In this document: positions 1 to 7,682 of the stretch, in pieces
Position numbering within the stretch: the stretch's first letter is position 1
Layout: every line of letters starts with the position of its first letter
From: an uncultured Flavobacteriaceae bacterium
GTDB lineage: Bacteria; Bacteroidota; Bacteroidia; Flavobacteriales; Flavobacteriaceae
Length of the DNA: 33,799 nt
Direction of reading: 5' to 3'
NCBI GenBank assembly: GCA_938010765.1
Contig: CALLVX010000012.1
Coordinates: 1-33,799, forward strand
Notes under the pieces: generated by a model
The model's input: only the letters and a program-made list of their open reading frames with translations
The model's database searches: none
Told to the model about the DNA's origin: nothing
Made by a program: the position numbers and the translations under genes

Positions 1-1646
1 GGATGCTCTGCAAAGGCACCGGTAAAGGCCCCCGTTATTGTTTTTACATCGGCCATACGATCTCGTTCCGATCGTTTTGCCGTACTTTCTATATAGGCAT
101 CAACCGCTTCCTTTTGGGCTGCAGTCGTAATTTTGGCCACCAATTCGTGCTCGGGGGCCAAGGTCATAAAACTCACCCCGAAAATGGTATCGGGACGGGT
201 GGTGAATACATCGATCCCCCTAGCCCCCGAAGGAGGTACTTGTACTTTTTCAAGGTTTTCGAGAATTGCTGAAACGACGGCGTCCGAATCACTAAGAACC
301 TCCTCGTTTTTAAAGCGAATTACCTGAAATCCCAAATCATTTAGTCTTTTGGTCCTTGCCTCGTCTTCCGCTATTTGAGAATTGTGTATCCCACCATCTA
401 CTTCAATAACAAGGTTTTTTCTGAGACAGACAAAATCAACAATGAAATCGTCTACTAAATGTTGTTGCCTAAATTTATATCCAAGCTTTTTTGCCCGAAG
501 CCTTTCCCAGAGTGCAGCTTCCGCTTTTGTAGGGTTTTTTCTCATTTCTTTTGCCTTTTCAAGCAATAAATGTGAATTGTTCCCGCCAGTCATATAACCA
601 GGAACTCCCTTTCCTTTGGAGGGGGTTGGGGGGAGGATTTTAAAGGTAACACTTGCCCCTACACTTCTTCCGATCCAATTGGTTTGGGAATCTTTCAACG
701 GTTGGGGCCAGTCAATACCATTCAACCCATCCAACAAACGCTGTGCGTAGGCCGAGATGCGCATGCTCCACTGGGTCATCTTCTTTCGGATCACAGGATG
801 CCCACCGCGTTCAGAAACGCCGTTGACGATCTCATCATTGGCCAATACGGTGCCCAGGGCCGGACACCAATTTACCTCGGTTTCGGCCAAATAGGTCAGG
901 CGGTACTTTAGCAATAGCTGCTGTTTTTCCACATCCGAAAAATCCGCCCATTCTTGCTTAGAAAAAATGGCAACACCTTCATCGCATACCGCATTCACCT
1001 GAGAATTTCCTTCTTTTTCGAAAATCGCTATCAATGTTTCGAGGTCTTCGGCTTTGTCACTTTCTTTATTATACCAAGAATTGAACAGCTGAATAAAGAT
1101 CCATTGTGTCCATTTATAATAGTTCGGGTCCGAGGTACGCACCTCTCTGCTCCAATCAAAGGAAAATCCGATCTTATCTAATTGACGGCGATAACCTTTA
1201 ATAACATTATTTCGATAACCCTCATCTTTGATATTAGTAGGGACATTTTTTTGAATTAAAGCCTCATCCTTGATACTTCCGTCCTCGCTGACATACTTTT
1301 CAAGTATATCATCGTTTTCATCAAAACACCCGTTAATGTTAATTTCAGTAGTATTTTTAGGGTGTTGACCGGTCTGAATCGCATATTGCTCAGCAGGCAA
1401 GCCAAAGGAATCGTATCCTTGGGGATGCAGCACATTAAAGCCTTTATGACGCTTGTAACGCGCATAAATATCACTGGCGATATATCCCAGCGGATGCCCC
1501 ACATGCAGTCCCGCGCCCGAGGGATAGGGAAACATATCCAACACATAAAACTTTTCTTTGTCAGAAGTATCTTCCGCTTTGAAAGTTTGGTTTTCGGACC
1601 AATATTTTTGCCACTTGGCCTCTATAGAATTAAAATCGTACTGCAT
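1..1646 (-). CDS. leuS: Leucyl-tRNA synthetase (N-terminal part, cut by window edge) with in-frame DUF559 insert
   Basis: Charges tRNA-Leu with leucine in the cytoplasm. The protein starts MQYDFNSIEAKWQKYW at base 1646 and stays open to base 1, so about 548 residues are visible and the C-terminal part with KMSKS lies outside. The HIGH-type ATP motif reads HVGHP at residues 48-52. The CP1 editing domain is recognised by NWIGRSVGASVTF near residue 330 and by the threonine-rich motif TTRPDT at residues 482-487. In E. coli the same two landmarks (HIGH to TTRPDT) are about 200 residues apart; here they are 434 apart. Part of the excess is a segment of the kind Bacteroidota LeuRS carry, and about 140 residues (338-477) are a DUF559 domain described separately. 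The gene is divergent from the T9SS substrate gene, with only 29 bases between annotated starts. Identity is certain. Confidence 0.97.
   Translation of the reverse strand, partial: MQYDFNSIEAKWQKYWSENQTFKAEDTSDKEKFYVLDMFPYPSGAGLHVGHPLGYIASDIYARYKRHKGFNVLHPQGYDSFGLPAEQYAIQTGQHPKNTTEININGCFDENDDILEKYVSEDGSIKDEALIQKNVPTNIKDEGYRNNVIKGYRRQLDKIGFSFDWSREVRTSDPNYYKWTQWIFIQLFNSWYNKESDKAEDLETLIAIFEKEGNSQVNAVCDEGVAIFSKQEWADFSDVEKQQLLLKYRLTYLAETEVNWCPALGTVLANDEIVNGVSERGGHPVIRKKMTQWSMRISAYAQRLLDGLNGIDWPQPLKDSQTNWIGRSVGASVTFKILPPTPSKGKGVPGYMTGGNNSHLLLEKAKEMRKNPTKAEAALWERLRAKKLGYKFRQQHLVDDFIVDFVCLRKNLVIEVDGGIHNSQIAEDEARTKRLNDLGFQVIRFKNEEVLSDSDAVVSAILENLEKVQVPPSGARGIDVFTTRPDTIFGVSFMTLAPEHELVAKITTAAQKEAVDAYIESTAKRSERDRMADVKTITGAFTGAFAEH
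216..236. repeat. Inner-boundary copy of the G/C-rich inverted repeat of the DUF559 element
   Basis: The plus strand reads CCCCCTAGCCCCCGAAGGAG from 216, ending in one more G. The reverse complement of 613-633 reads CCCCCCAACCCCCTCCAAAG plus G, so the two ends are imperfect terminal inverted repeats. Each repeat is partly self-complementary (CC-rich half against GG-rich half). Confidence 0.6.
613..633. repeat. Outer-boundary copy of the G/C-rich inverted repeat of the DUF559 element
   Basis: The plus strand holds CCTTTGGAGGGGGTTGGGGG plus G, the inverted partner of 216-236. The runs of five and six G give it G-quadruplex potential on the plus strand (the non-coding sense for leuS). It encodes the PPTPSKGKG stretch that leads into the DUF559 domain. 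Confidence 0.6.
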
Positions 1647-1675
1647 CTTGGAAGGTTCTTTTCAACGAACTCGTC

Positions 1676-3637
1676 ATGAGCCCAATCTCGGGCAAAAGTA
1701 AGTTTAATATAGGAAAAGGAAAAGATATTCTTATCTTACCAAGTCTTAAGAAACACACCGTGCAGCTACGCTTTCAACATACCTGTTTTGTATTGTTTGG
1801 GATATTACTTTTAAGCACCTCGCAGGTATATGGGCAGTTGGGTTTCTGTGGCGGTAATTCCGGAGATCCGATCTTTACGGAAACCTTTGGCAACGGCACA
1901 ACCGATGGGCCTCCCTTGCCAGCCGGCACCACCAACTATCGCTTTACTACGGGCACTCCCAGCGACGGGGATTATACCGTATCGAGCACCACCGATTATT
2001 TCGATTGGCACGATACCCCAGATCATACCGAGAACGATACCGATGGGAAGTCATTTATCGTTAATGCCGATTTTACGGCAGGCGAGTTCTTTAGGCGCAC
2101 CGTAAACGGACTTTGCGAAAATACTTCCTACGAGTTTTCATCCTGGTTGATCAACCTGCAAACAAGTATAGGGTGCGGAGGAGCCGGTATTCCGGTAAAT
2201 GTGAAATTCGAGATTTGGGATAACACAGATACGAATTTATTGGCATCGGGAGATACAGGAAATATTCCCAATACCTCATCTCCTATCTGGAGGCCTTACG
2301 GACTCGTATTTCGCACGGTTCCGGGGCAAACATCGGTGATTCTTAAAATGACCAACAACGGGAACGGCGGCTGTGGCAATGATCTGGCAATCGATGATAT
2401 TGTGTTCAGAACCTGCGGTGATTTTATTTCGATCACCGATACTGAAAACCGCTCAAACATCGCAGTTTGTGATGACAACATTCCTATCAGCACCACGCTC
2501 ACCGCCAATCCCGATTTTTCCATCTACAGTACGCATGCCTACCAATGGCAAGAAAGCTTTGATGGTACCAATTGGACAGATATCCCTGGTGAGACCAACC
2601 AGACTTTTGCGACACCCAATATATCGACAGATACTTTTTATCGGGTAAAAATTGCCGAGGACGCGGTCAATTTAGCGAACCCGCTGTGCAGTTCACTCTC
2701 GGAGGTATTTGATATTTTGATCATCGCAAAACCAGTTGCTCCCCTTTCTAACGGTGATGTACGCAGTTGCGAAAACGAAACACCCACCTTATCGGTAAGC
2801 GTACCAGATAATGTTACCGTAAATTGGTATGATGCGGAAACCGGAGGTACTTTAGTACAAAGTAGCAGCAGTACCTATCAACCAAGCATAGCTGGTATCT
2901 ATTATGCGGAAGCTATTACTATCTTGGCAGACTGCACGTCGGATAGTCGAACAGCAGTACAATTAGAGATATTCCTCCTTCCCCAGCTCACAGATCAGAC
3001 ACTTAGCTTTTGCGAAAACACTTCAATTGTCTTAACTGCAGATTTGGATATGGCAAGCTATCTTTGGAATACAGGTGAAATCGCCAAAGAAATTCAAGTA
3101 GACCGTGCAGGGATCTATTCTGTAGTAGTCACCGACACAAATGGCTGTTCGGCCACCAAGGTTATTACACTTGGGCAAATAGATGTTCCACAAATAACGG
3201 GCATTCGCTCAGAGGGCTATAACATTGTTATTAGTACCGAAGAAACCGGTTCTTATGAATATTCCTTGGACGGCCTCAATTACCAGACATCGAATGTTTT
3301 AGAAGGTATTGCCGGTGGTAGCTATGTGATTCGCGTGCGGGAAAACACCGGTTGTGGCGAAGTAACCGAAACCTTCGTACATTTTGTAATTCCAAACTTT
3401 TTTACCCCTAATGGAGATGGCATCAACGATGTTTTTGATGCCGAGGGCATTGAGTTTTTCGATACTTCCGAAGTTTCGATCTTTGATCGTTTTGGAAAGT
3501 TGTTAAAGCAAACTTCGAATGCACAAATTTCCTGGAACGGAACCTTCAATAACAGGGCACTGCCCGAAAGTGATTACTGGTATCTTATTCGCGTCAATGA
3601 CAAAACATACAAAGGGCATTTTAGTTTGAAACGGTAG
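1676..3637 (+). CDS. Secreted multidomain protein with T9SS type B sorting domain
   Basis: A predicted cell-surface or secreted protein exported by Sec and then by the type IX secretion system. A hydrophobic signal segment (CFVLFGILLLSTSQVYGQ) lies at residues about 37-54, unusually far from the annotated ATG. An in-frame GTG at 1760 would give a normal signal peptide (QLRFQHTCFVLFGILLLS...) and would leave the leuS promoter outside the gene, so the true start may be there. Next comes a jelly-roll-like domain (about 60-245, ending LAIDDIVFRTCG), then Ig-like repeats (WYDAETGGTL near 385 is typical of Ig-like domains in gliding-associated proteins). The C-terminal 80 residues (NFFTPNGDGINDVF, then VSIFDRFGKLL, then LPESDYWYLIRV) are a type B (CHU_C / gliding motility-associated) sorting domain. 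Substrate or ligand is unknown. Confidence 0.9.
   Translation: MSPISGKSKFNIGKGKDILILPSLKKHTVQLRFQHTCFVLFGILLLSTSQVYGQLGFCGGNSGDPIFTETFGNGTTDGPPLPAGTTNYRFTTGTPSDGDYTVSSTTDYFDWHDTPDHTENDTDGKSFIVNADFTAGEFFRRTVNGLCENTSYEFSSWLINLQTSIGCGGAGIPVNVKFEIWDNTDTNLLASGDTGNIPNTSSPIWRPYGLVFRTVPGQTSVILKMTNNGNGGCGNDLAIDDIVFRTCGDFISITDTENRSNIAVCDDNIPISTTLTANPDFSIYSTHAYQWQESFDGTNWTDIPGETNQTFATPNISTDTFYRVKIAEDAVNLANPLCSSLSEVFDILIIAKPVAPLSNGDVRSCENETPTLSVSVPDNVTVNWYDAETGGTLVQSSSSTYQPSIAGIYYAEAITILADCTSDSRTAVQLEIFLLPQLTDQTLSFCENTSIVLTADLDMASYLWNTGEIAKEIQVDRAGIYSVVVTDTNGCSATKVITLGQIDVPQITGIRSEGYNIVISTEETGSYEYSLDGLNYQTSNVLEGIAGGSYVIRVRENTGCGEVTETFVHFVIPNFFTPNGDGINDVFDAEGIEFFDTSEVSIFDRFGKLLKQTSNAQISWNGTFNNRALPESDYWYLIRVNDKTYKGHFSLKR
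1693..1700 (-). promoter_or_regulatory. Putative leuS promoter (-7 box)
   Basis: The minus strand reads TACTTTTG, a full match to the Bacteroidota -7 consensus TAnnTTTG, 47 bases upstream of the leuS ATG. A TTTTCC stretch 17 bases further upstream is only a weak -33 box. Transcription would start near 1688 and give a leader of about 42 bases. The box lies inside the 5' end of the longest reading of the divergent gene. Confidence 0.45.
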
Positions 3638-3701
3638 GGTTGACTGCCCGTTAATTCTTTCAAAATTAATACCTTCGTTCGCATAAAATTATTCTACAAA
3701 A

Positions 3702-4835
3702 ATGATTCTAAAGAAAGTATGTGCGGTTTTAGCATTGGCAGTGGGGTGTATTGGATTTTCGCAGGAGGCCATTTCTCGTGATTGGACCTCTCTTGTGCAA
3801 ACGATAGAAGTTTCTACTGACAAGCCCATTAAATTTCGGGTGGTAGGTTCCGCCAAAACCCAAGGCGATAACAACAAAAGTTGGTCAGGAATTTGGGCAA
3901 GGGTCGACAACAGTGATGATGAACCCGGCTTTTTTGACAACATGGGCGATAGACCTATTGTCTCAAACGAATGGAATTCTTATACCGTTGAAGGTGAAAT
4001 GGGAAAGAATGCCGAAAGAATTAGTTTCGGGGGAATCTGTAGTGGAAATGGTACATTTTATTTTGACAAATTCGAAGTCTTCACCGAAAAACCGGATGGT
4101 AGTTTCGAAAAACTTGAAATCAAAAACCCTGGCTTCGAAAATCAAGTAAAATCCGATGCCGTTCCTTCGTGGATTCAGGGTATTGTAAATACAAGGCCAG
4201 TTAGGGTAAAAGAATATAGTTACACTTCGAACAAAGATGCTGTCGACGGTAATTATTCCTTGATGATAGTAGGAAGTGGCGTGGTTGAAGATACTTCGGA
4301 CTATATAGGTCCAAAAGAAGGGTTTTCACCCCAAGTGGGCACGCTAATTACTATGTTAGACAATCTAAGTAATCGCGTTGAACGAACCGTGGGGCGATTA
4401 GATCAACGCGAATTGGATTATTTGATGGATGAAAAGGCCAATTCAATCGGAGCACTTATTATGCATTTGGTTGCTACAGAAGTTATATATCAACAATACA
4501 CTTTTGATGATATCTCCTATAGTGAGGAAGACAAAGTAAAATGGGCAGCGGCAATGGAACTTGGAAAAAAAGGAAGAGAAACGCTAAGAGGACATGAAGC
4601 TGCTTACTATTTTGATATCTGGAAGAAGGTAAGAGCAAGAACTATTGAAGAACTAAAAAAGAAAGGTGATGAATGGTTGGCCAAGGATGTACCCGGAGCC
4701 GGCATTAATAACCATTTCGCTTGGTTTCATGTAATGGAACATCAGTCAAGCCATCTCGGACAAATGCTTCTGCTGCGCAAGAGGATTCCCGCGGCGCCAA
4801 AACCCATAGATGTTAAGGATAAAATAAAGGATTAA
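3702..4835 (+). CDS. Exported DinB-like metal-binding protein with N-terminal jelly-roll domain
   Basis: A 377-residue protein with a signal peptide (MILKKVCAVLALAVGCIGFSQ), so it acts in the periplasm or beyond. Residues about 22-195 look like a beta-rich carbohydrate-binding-like domain (IWARVDN, then GNGTFYFDKFEVF, ending GNYSLMIVGSG). Residues about 220-365 form a four-helix DinB/DUF664-type bundle with the three-histidine metal site of that family: H255 in LIMHLVATE, and H347 and H351 in FHVMEHQSSHLG. DinB-fold proteins include metal-dependent thiol transferases and DNA-damage-induced proteins, and most are cytoplasmic. Export and the extra domain make the role unclear. It stands alone between the T9SS gene and ftsX. 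A weak -7 box (TACCTTCG, 3670-3677) lies in front. Confidence 0.8.
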   Translation: MILKKVCAVLALAVGCIGFSQEAISRDWTSLVQTIEVSTDKPIKFRVVGSAKTQGDNNKSWSGIWARVDNSDDEPGFFDNMGDRPIVSNEWNSYTVEGEMGKNAERISFGGICSGNGTFYFDKFEVFTEKPDGSFEKLEIKNPGFENQVKSDAVPSWIQGIVNTRPVRVKEYSYTSNKDAVDGNYSLMIVGSGVVEDTSDYIGPKEGFSPQVGTLITMLDNLSNRVERTVGRLDQRELDYLMDEKANSIGALIMHLVATEVIYQQYTFDDISYSEEDKVKWAAAMELGKKGRETLRGHEAAYYFDIWKKVRARTIEELKKKGDEWLAKDVPGAGINNHFAWFHVMEHQSSHLGQMLLLRKRIPAAPKPIDVKDKIKD

Positions 4836-4848
4836 GGATAAAGTATTC

Positions 4849-4857
4849 TAATCTTTG
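4849..4857 (+). promoter_or_regulatory. Putative ftsX promoter (-7 box)
   Basis: TAATCTTTG followed by C, 26 bases before the ftsX ATG, resembles the Bacteroidota -7 box TAnnTTTG with one extra base in the spacer. No clear -33 box is seen. It would separate ftsX transcription from the DinB-like gene. Confidence 0.3.
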
Positions 4858-4882
4858 CTAACTTTAACTGTCAAAGCAACAT

Positions 4883-5761
4883 ATGGGCAAATCATTTGAA
4901 AGCTATCAAAAGCGAAAGCTGATCTCATCTTACTTCTCGGTAGTATTGAGCATTGGCCTCGTATTGTTTTTGCTCGGGGTACTTGGCCTGTTACTTCTGA
5001 ATACCAAAAAAATGGCCGATCATTTTAAAGAACAGATTACGATTTCTGTTTTTCTAAAAGAAAGTGCCAAGGAAGTAGAAATGAACCAATTGCAAAAAAG
5101 TTTGGCAATGGCCGACTATGTAAAATCGGCCACCTATGTTTCAAAAGAAGATGCTGCGCAACAACACAGCGAGGAAATTGGTGAAAACTTCATGGACTTC
5201 CTAGGATATAATCCTTTAAAAAATTCGATCGATATAAAGTTGAACGCCGACTTTGTTTCCCCGGTTCAGCTAGAAGAAATCGCTGCCGACATAGGTGCGA
5301 AAGGCTATGTCGAAGAGGTAAGCTATGACAAGCCTTTGGTAGATTTGCTCAACGATAATGTACAAAAAATGGGGTTTTGGATATTAATTGCCAGCGGCAT
5401 ATTCACCTTTATTGCCGTTCTCCTGATCAACAGTTCTATTCGCCTGAGTATTTATGCCAAGCGCTTTATTATAAAGACCATGCAAATGGTAGGGGCCACC
5501 AAAACGTTTATCCGGAGGCCTTTTATATGGACGAACATTCAACTAGGTATGCTCGGTTCACTATTGGCGATACTCGCTTTGGCAGGGTTCCTTTATTATT
5601 TGAACAGCACTTTTCCCGAACTAGACCTGCTGGGCGATCCGGTAACGCTGGGAATCGTTTGTGGAGGTGTGTTTGTTTTGGGGATATTAATTTCCTGGAT
5701 TAGCACCTTTTTTGCTACCCAACGCTTTTTAAACCTTCAAACAGACGAACTTTACTACTAG
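4883..5761 (+). CDS. ftsX: Cell division ABC-type protein FtsX
   Basis: The inner-membrane partner of the FtsE ATPase, which links septum assembly to activation of cell-wall hydrolases. The 292 residues show the FtsX layout: a cytoplasmic N-terminus (MGKSFESYQKRKLISSYFSV), a first membrane helix at about 20-42, a periplasmic domain with the ISVFLKESA strand and YVSKEDA motif, then three helices near 163-187, 215-240 and 257-280. The cytoplasmic loop KTMQMVGATKTFIRRPF is the conserved FtsX loop between membrane helices. ftsE is not adjacent, which is common in this phylum. It is followed by DUF3098, uppP and truB, a gene order typical of Bacteroidota. Confidence 0.93.
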   Translation: MGKSFESYQKRKLISSYFSVVLSIGLVLFLLGVLGLLLLNTKKMADHFKEQITISVFLKESAKEVEMNQLQKSLAMADYVKSATYVSKEDAAQQHSEEIGENFMDFLGYNPLKNSIDIKLNADFVSPVQLEEIAADIGAKGYVEEVSYDKPLVDLLNDNVQKMGFWILIASGIFTFIAVLLINSSIRLSIYAKRFIIKTMQMVGATKTFIRRPFIWTNIQLGMLGSLLAILALAGFLYYLNSTFPELDLLGDPVTLGIVCGGVFVLGILISWISTFFATQRFLNLQTDELYY

Positions 5762-5842
5762 ATTAAACCCTATCTTGTCTTTACACGCAAAGCAAAATTT
5801 TAAAACACTTTCAACACATACCTATTAAACCACAACTTTTTC

Positions 5843-5850
5843 TAAATTTG
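5843..5850 (+). promoter_or_regulatory. Putative promoter (-7 box) just before the DUF3098 gene
   Basis: TAAATTTG matches the -7 consensus TAnnTTTG exactly but sits only four bases before the ATG of the DUF3098 gene. Transcription from it would give an almost leaderless message. The 93-base gap after ftsX otherwise shows no gene. Confidence 0.35.
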
Positions 5851-5854
5851 CATC

Positions 5855-6118
5855 ATGGCAAAAAATAAGAACAATCAACCGGAACATCGCACACAGCAGG
5901 AATTTATCTTCCAGCGCAAAAACTACCTATTTATGTTCATCGGGCTTGCGTGTATCGCCTTGGGTTTTATATTAATGAGCGGTGGTGGAAGTGATGACCC
6001 CAATGTTTTCAACCCGGAAATCTTCAACTTTAGAAGAATACGCCTTGCGCCCACCTTGGTGTTAATAGGTCTGGGTATCGAAGTCTACGCCATATTGTTG
6101 AACCCTCACAAGAAGTAA
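5855..6118 (+). CDS. DUF3098 family small membrane protein
   Basis: An 87-residue protein with two predicted membrane helices, about 26-44 (YLFMFIGLACIALGFILMSG) and about 62-80 (LAPTLVLIGLGIEVYAILL). A loop between them contains DDPNVFNPEIFNFRRIR. The short polar N-terminus, QEFIFQRKNY, the GGGSDDPN loop and the position between ftsX and uppP are typical of the DUF3098 family of Bacteroidota. Molecular function is unknown. The constant linkage to ftsX and uppP suggests a role in the cell envelope or in division. Six bases separate its stop from the uppP start, so the two are probably co-translated. Confidence 0.88.
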   Translation: MAKNKNNQPEHRTQQEFIFQRKNYLFMFIGLACIALGFILMSGGGSDDPNVFNPEIFNFRRIRLAPTLVLIGLGIEVYAILLNPHKK

Positions 6119-6124
6119 ACGATT

Positions 6125-6910
6125 TTGGATATATTACAAGCCATTGTTTTGGCCATTATCGAAGGGATTACGGAATACTTGCCGGTTTCATCTACAGGGC
6201 ATATGATTATTGCCTCCTCTTTTTTTGGAATTGCCCAAGAAGAGTTTACCAAGTTGTTTACGATCGTAATACAACTGGGCACCATTTTATCGGTGGTAGT
6301 CCTATATTTTAAGCGTTTCTTTCAAAACGTTGATTTCTATTTTAAACTACTGGTCGCTTTCATCCCTGCTGTTGTCTTAGGCCTATTGCTTAGTGATGTG
6401 ATCGATTCACTATTGGAAAACCCTATTACAGTAGCGATTTCTTTGGTTATCGGAGGGCTGATCCTCTTAAAGGTCGATGATTGGTTCGGGGATTCCGAAG
6501 AAACCGAAATTTCGTATACTACTGCTTTTAAAATAGGGATGTTTCAGTGCCTCGCGATGATCCCAGGGGTATCTAGAAGTGGTGCCAGTATCGTTGGGGG
6601 TATGAGCCAGAAACTCTCACGTACCGTGGCCGCCGAATTTTCTTTTTTCCTAGCAGTGCCTACTATGTTAGGGGCCACCCTCAAAAAAAGCTACGATTAC
6701 TACAATGCCGGGTTTACCCTTACTTCAGAACAAGTAAACCTGTTGATTATCGGAAACGTTGTGGGGTTTTTGGTCGCATTGCTCGCTATAAAAACATTCA
6801 TTGGCTATTTAAGCAAGCACGGTTTTAAAATGTTTGGCTACTACCGCGTTATTGTGGGGGTCGCCCTGTTATTGATTCATTACTTTGTGCGTCCCTTAAC
6901 GGTAATCTGA
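6125..6910 (+). CDS. uppP: Undecaprenyl-diphosphate phosphatase UppP (BacA type)
   Basis: An integral membrane enzyme that removes a phosphate from undecaprenyl diphosphate and so recycles the lipid carrier for peptidoglycan and surface glycans. The (E/Q)xxxE plus PxxSSTGH signature is present at residues 13-26 ([14 protein letters not shown]), and the second conserved motif [11 protein letters not shown] is near 143-153, with the catalytic arginine in it. The 261 residues and multiple hydrophobic segments fit the family. The only usable start is TTG at 6125, six bases after the DUF3098 stop; no ATG lies upstream in frame. The stop overlaps the truB ATG by one base (TGATG), indicating coupled translation. 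Confidence 0.96.
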   Translation: MDILQAIVLAIIEGITEYLPVSSTGHMIIASSFFGIAQEEFTKLFTIVIQLGTILSVVVLYFKRFFQNVDFYFKLLVAFIPAVVLGLLLSDVIDSLLENPITVAISLVIGGLILLKVDDWFGDSEETEISYTTAFKIGMFQCLAMIPGVSRSGASIVGGMSQKLSRTVAAEFSFFLAVPTMLGATLKKSYDYYNAGFTLTSEQVNLLIIGNVVGFLVALLAIKTFIGYLSKHGFKMFGYYRVIVGVALLLIHYFVRPLTVI

Positions 6911-7605
6911 TGACCAAGGAAGATTTTTTGGAAGGCCAGTTGTTATTAGTAGATAAACCCCTTGGTTGGTCTTCTTTTCAGGCTGTCAACAAACTGAAAT
7001 GGGTCATCCGGAAAAAGTTCAATCTTAAAAAAATTAAAATTGGCCATGCGGGTACCTTAGACCCCCTAGCGACCGGACTTCTCTTGATCTGCACCGGAAA
7101 ATTCACCAAAACCATCAGCGAACTACAAGGTCAAGTAAAAGAATATACGGGCACTATCACCCTCGGGGCTACCACCCCTTCTTACGATTTGGAAACCGAG
7201 ATAGATCAGGTATATGCTACCGAACATATCACATCTGAGTTTATCATAGATACCACCAAACATTTCTTGGGCGAAATAGCGCAACGCCCCCCCGTCTTTT
7301 CTGCACTAAAAAAAGATGGAAAACGGCTTTATGAATATGCTCGGGAAGGCAAAGAGGTCTTCATTAACACAAGAATGGTAACAGTCTCCGAATTCGAAAT
7401 TGTGAAAATCGATTTGCCAAAGGTATATGTTAGAATCGTTTGTAGTAAAGGTACTTACATTCGCTCCTTAGCCCATGATTTTGGAGCCGCTCTTAACAGT
7501 GGTGGTCATTTATCGGAGCTCCGAAGAACCAAAATAGGTGATTACAACGTACATAATGCCCTAGACCCTTTGGATTTCGAGGAGAAAATGTTAGGAAAGG
7601 TATAA
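6910..7605 (+). CDS. truB: tRNA pseudouridine-55 synthase TruB
   Basis: Converts U55 in the T-loop of tRNAs to pseudouridine. The 231-residue protein carries the TruB landmarks: LLVDKPLGWSSF at 12-23, the catalytic loop GHAGTLDPLATG with the nucleophile D51, EYTGTITLGATTPSYDLE, the RPPVFSALKKDGKRLYEYAR segment, and YIRSLAHDFG. It lacks an obvious C-terminal PUA domain, giving a short form as is usual in Bacteroidota. Its ATG overlaps the uppP stop by one base. It is the last gene of the ftsX-DUF3098-uppP-truB run; queA, which often follows in relatives, is absent here. Confidence 0.95.
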   Translation: MTKEDFLEGQLLLVDKPLGWSSFQAVNKLKWVIRKKFNLKKIKIGHAGTLDPLATGLLLICTGKFTKTISELQGQVKEYTGTITLGATTPSYDLETEIDQVYATEHITSEFIIDTTKHFLGEIAQRPPVFSALKKDGKRLYEYAREGKEVFINTRMVTVSEFEIVKIDLPKVYVRIVCSKGTYIRSLAHDFGAALNSGGHLSELRRTKIGDYNVHNALDPLDFEEKMLGKV

Positions 7606-7618
7606 TTTTTGTAAAAAT

Positions 7619-7637
7619 AACGGGGAAGCAACCCGTT
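7619..7637 (+). terminator. Small hairpin after truB
   Basis: AACGGG and CCCGTT form a 6-bp stem around a 7-base loop, 14 bases after the truB stop. There is no T run directly after it, so it is at best a weak terminator or a leader structure for the next gene. Confidence 0.3.
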
Positions 7638-7682
7638 CAACGAAAATTTAAAATATTTTTATAAAAACGTGGTTATAGCACT

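Larger units (their letters stand above)
216..636 (-). mobile_element. DUF559 (PD-(D/E)XK-like) element nested in frame inside leuS
   Basis: Reading the leuS frame, residues about 352-470 form a complete DUF559 domain: a start-like MTGGNNSHLLLEKAKEMRKN, then LWERLRAKKLGYKFRQQH, then a VDF strand followed by the VIEVDGGIH core, then TKRLNDLGFQVIRFKNEEVL. The acidic residues of the PD-(D/E)XK-like fold (D of VDF, E and D of IEVDG) are kept. The methionine codon at 593-591 is in the same frame as the leuS start at 1646, and no stop interrupts the frame. G/C-rich imperfect inverted repeats bound the segment (216-236 and 613-633). They translate to LPPTPSKGKG on the N-terminal side and VPPSGARG on the C-terminal side. 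Removing residues 338-477 would join VTFKI directly to IDVFTTRPDT, the usual LeuRS order. DUF559 proteins are known as Vsr-like nuclease homologues; mobility is inferred from the repeats. Confidence 0.82.

Noticed and set aside
3..597. Plus-strand open frames opposite leuS and its insert (3-272, 133-327, 382-597)
   Set aside because: They are antisense to the leuS frame, which has clear homology throughout; no signal or family is seen in them.
216..636. DUF559 segment as an intein
   Set aside because: No splicing blocks: there is no Cys/Ser at the upstream junction, no terminal HN, and no Hint-like domain. It appears to stay in the protein as an insert.
1256..1546. A 96-codon minus-strand frame inside leuS
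   Set aside because: It is an alternative frame of leuS; the true leuS frame reads recognisable LeuRS sequence across the same bases.
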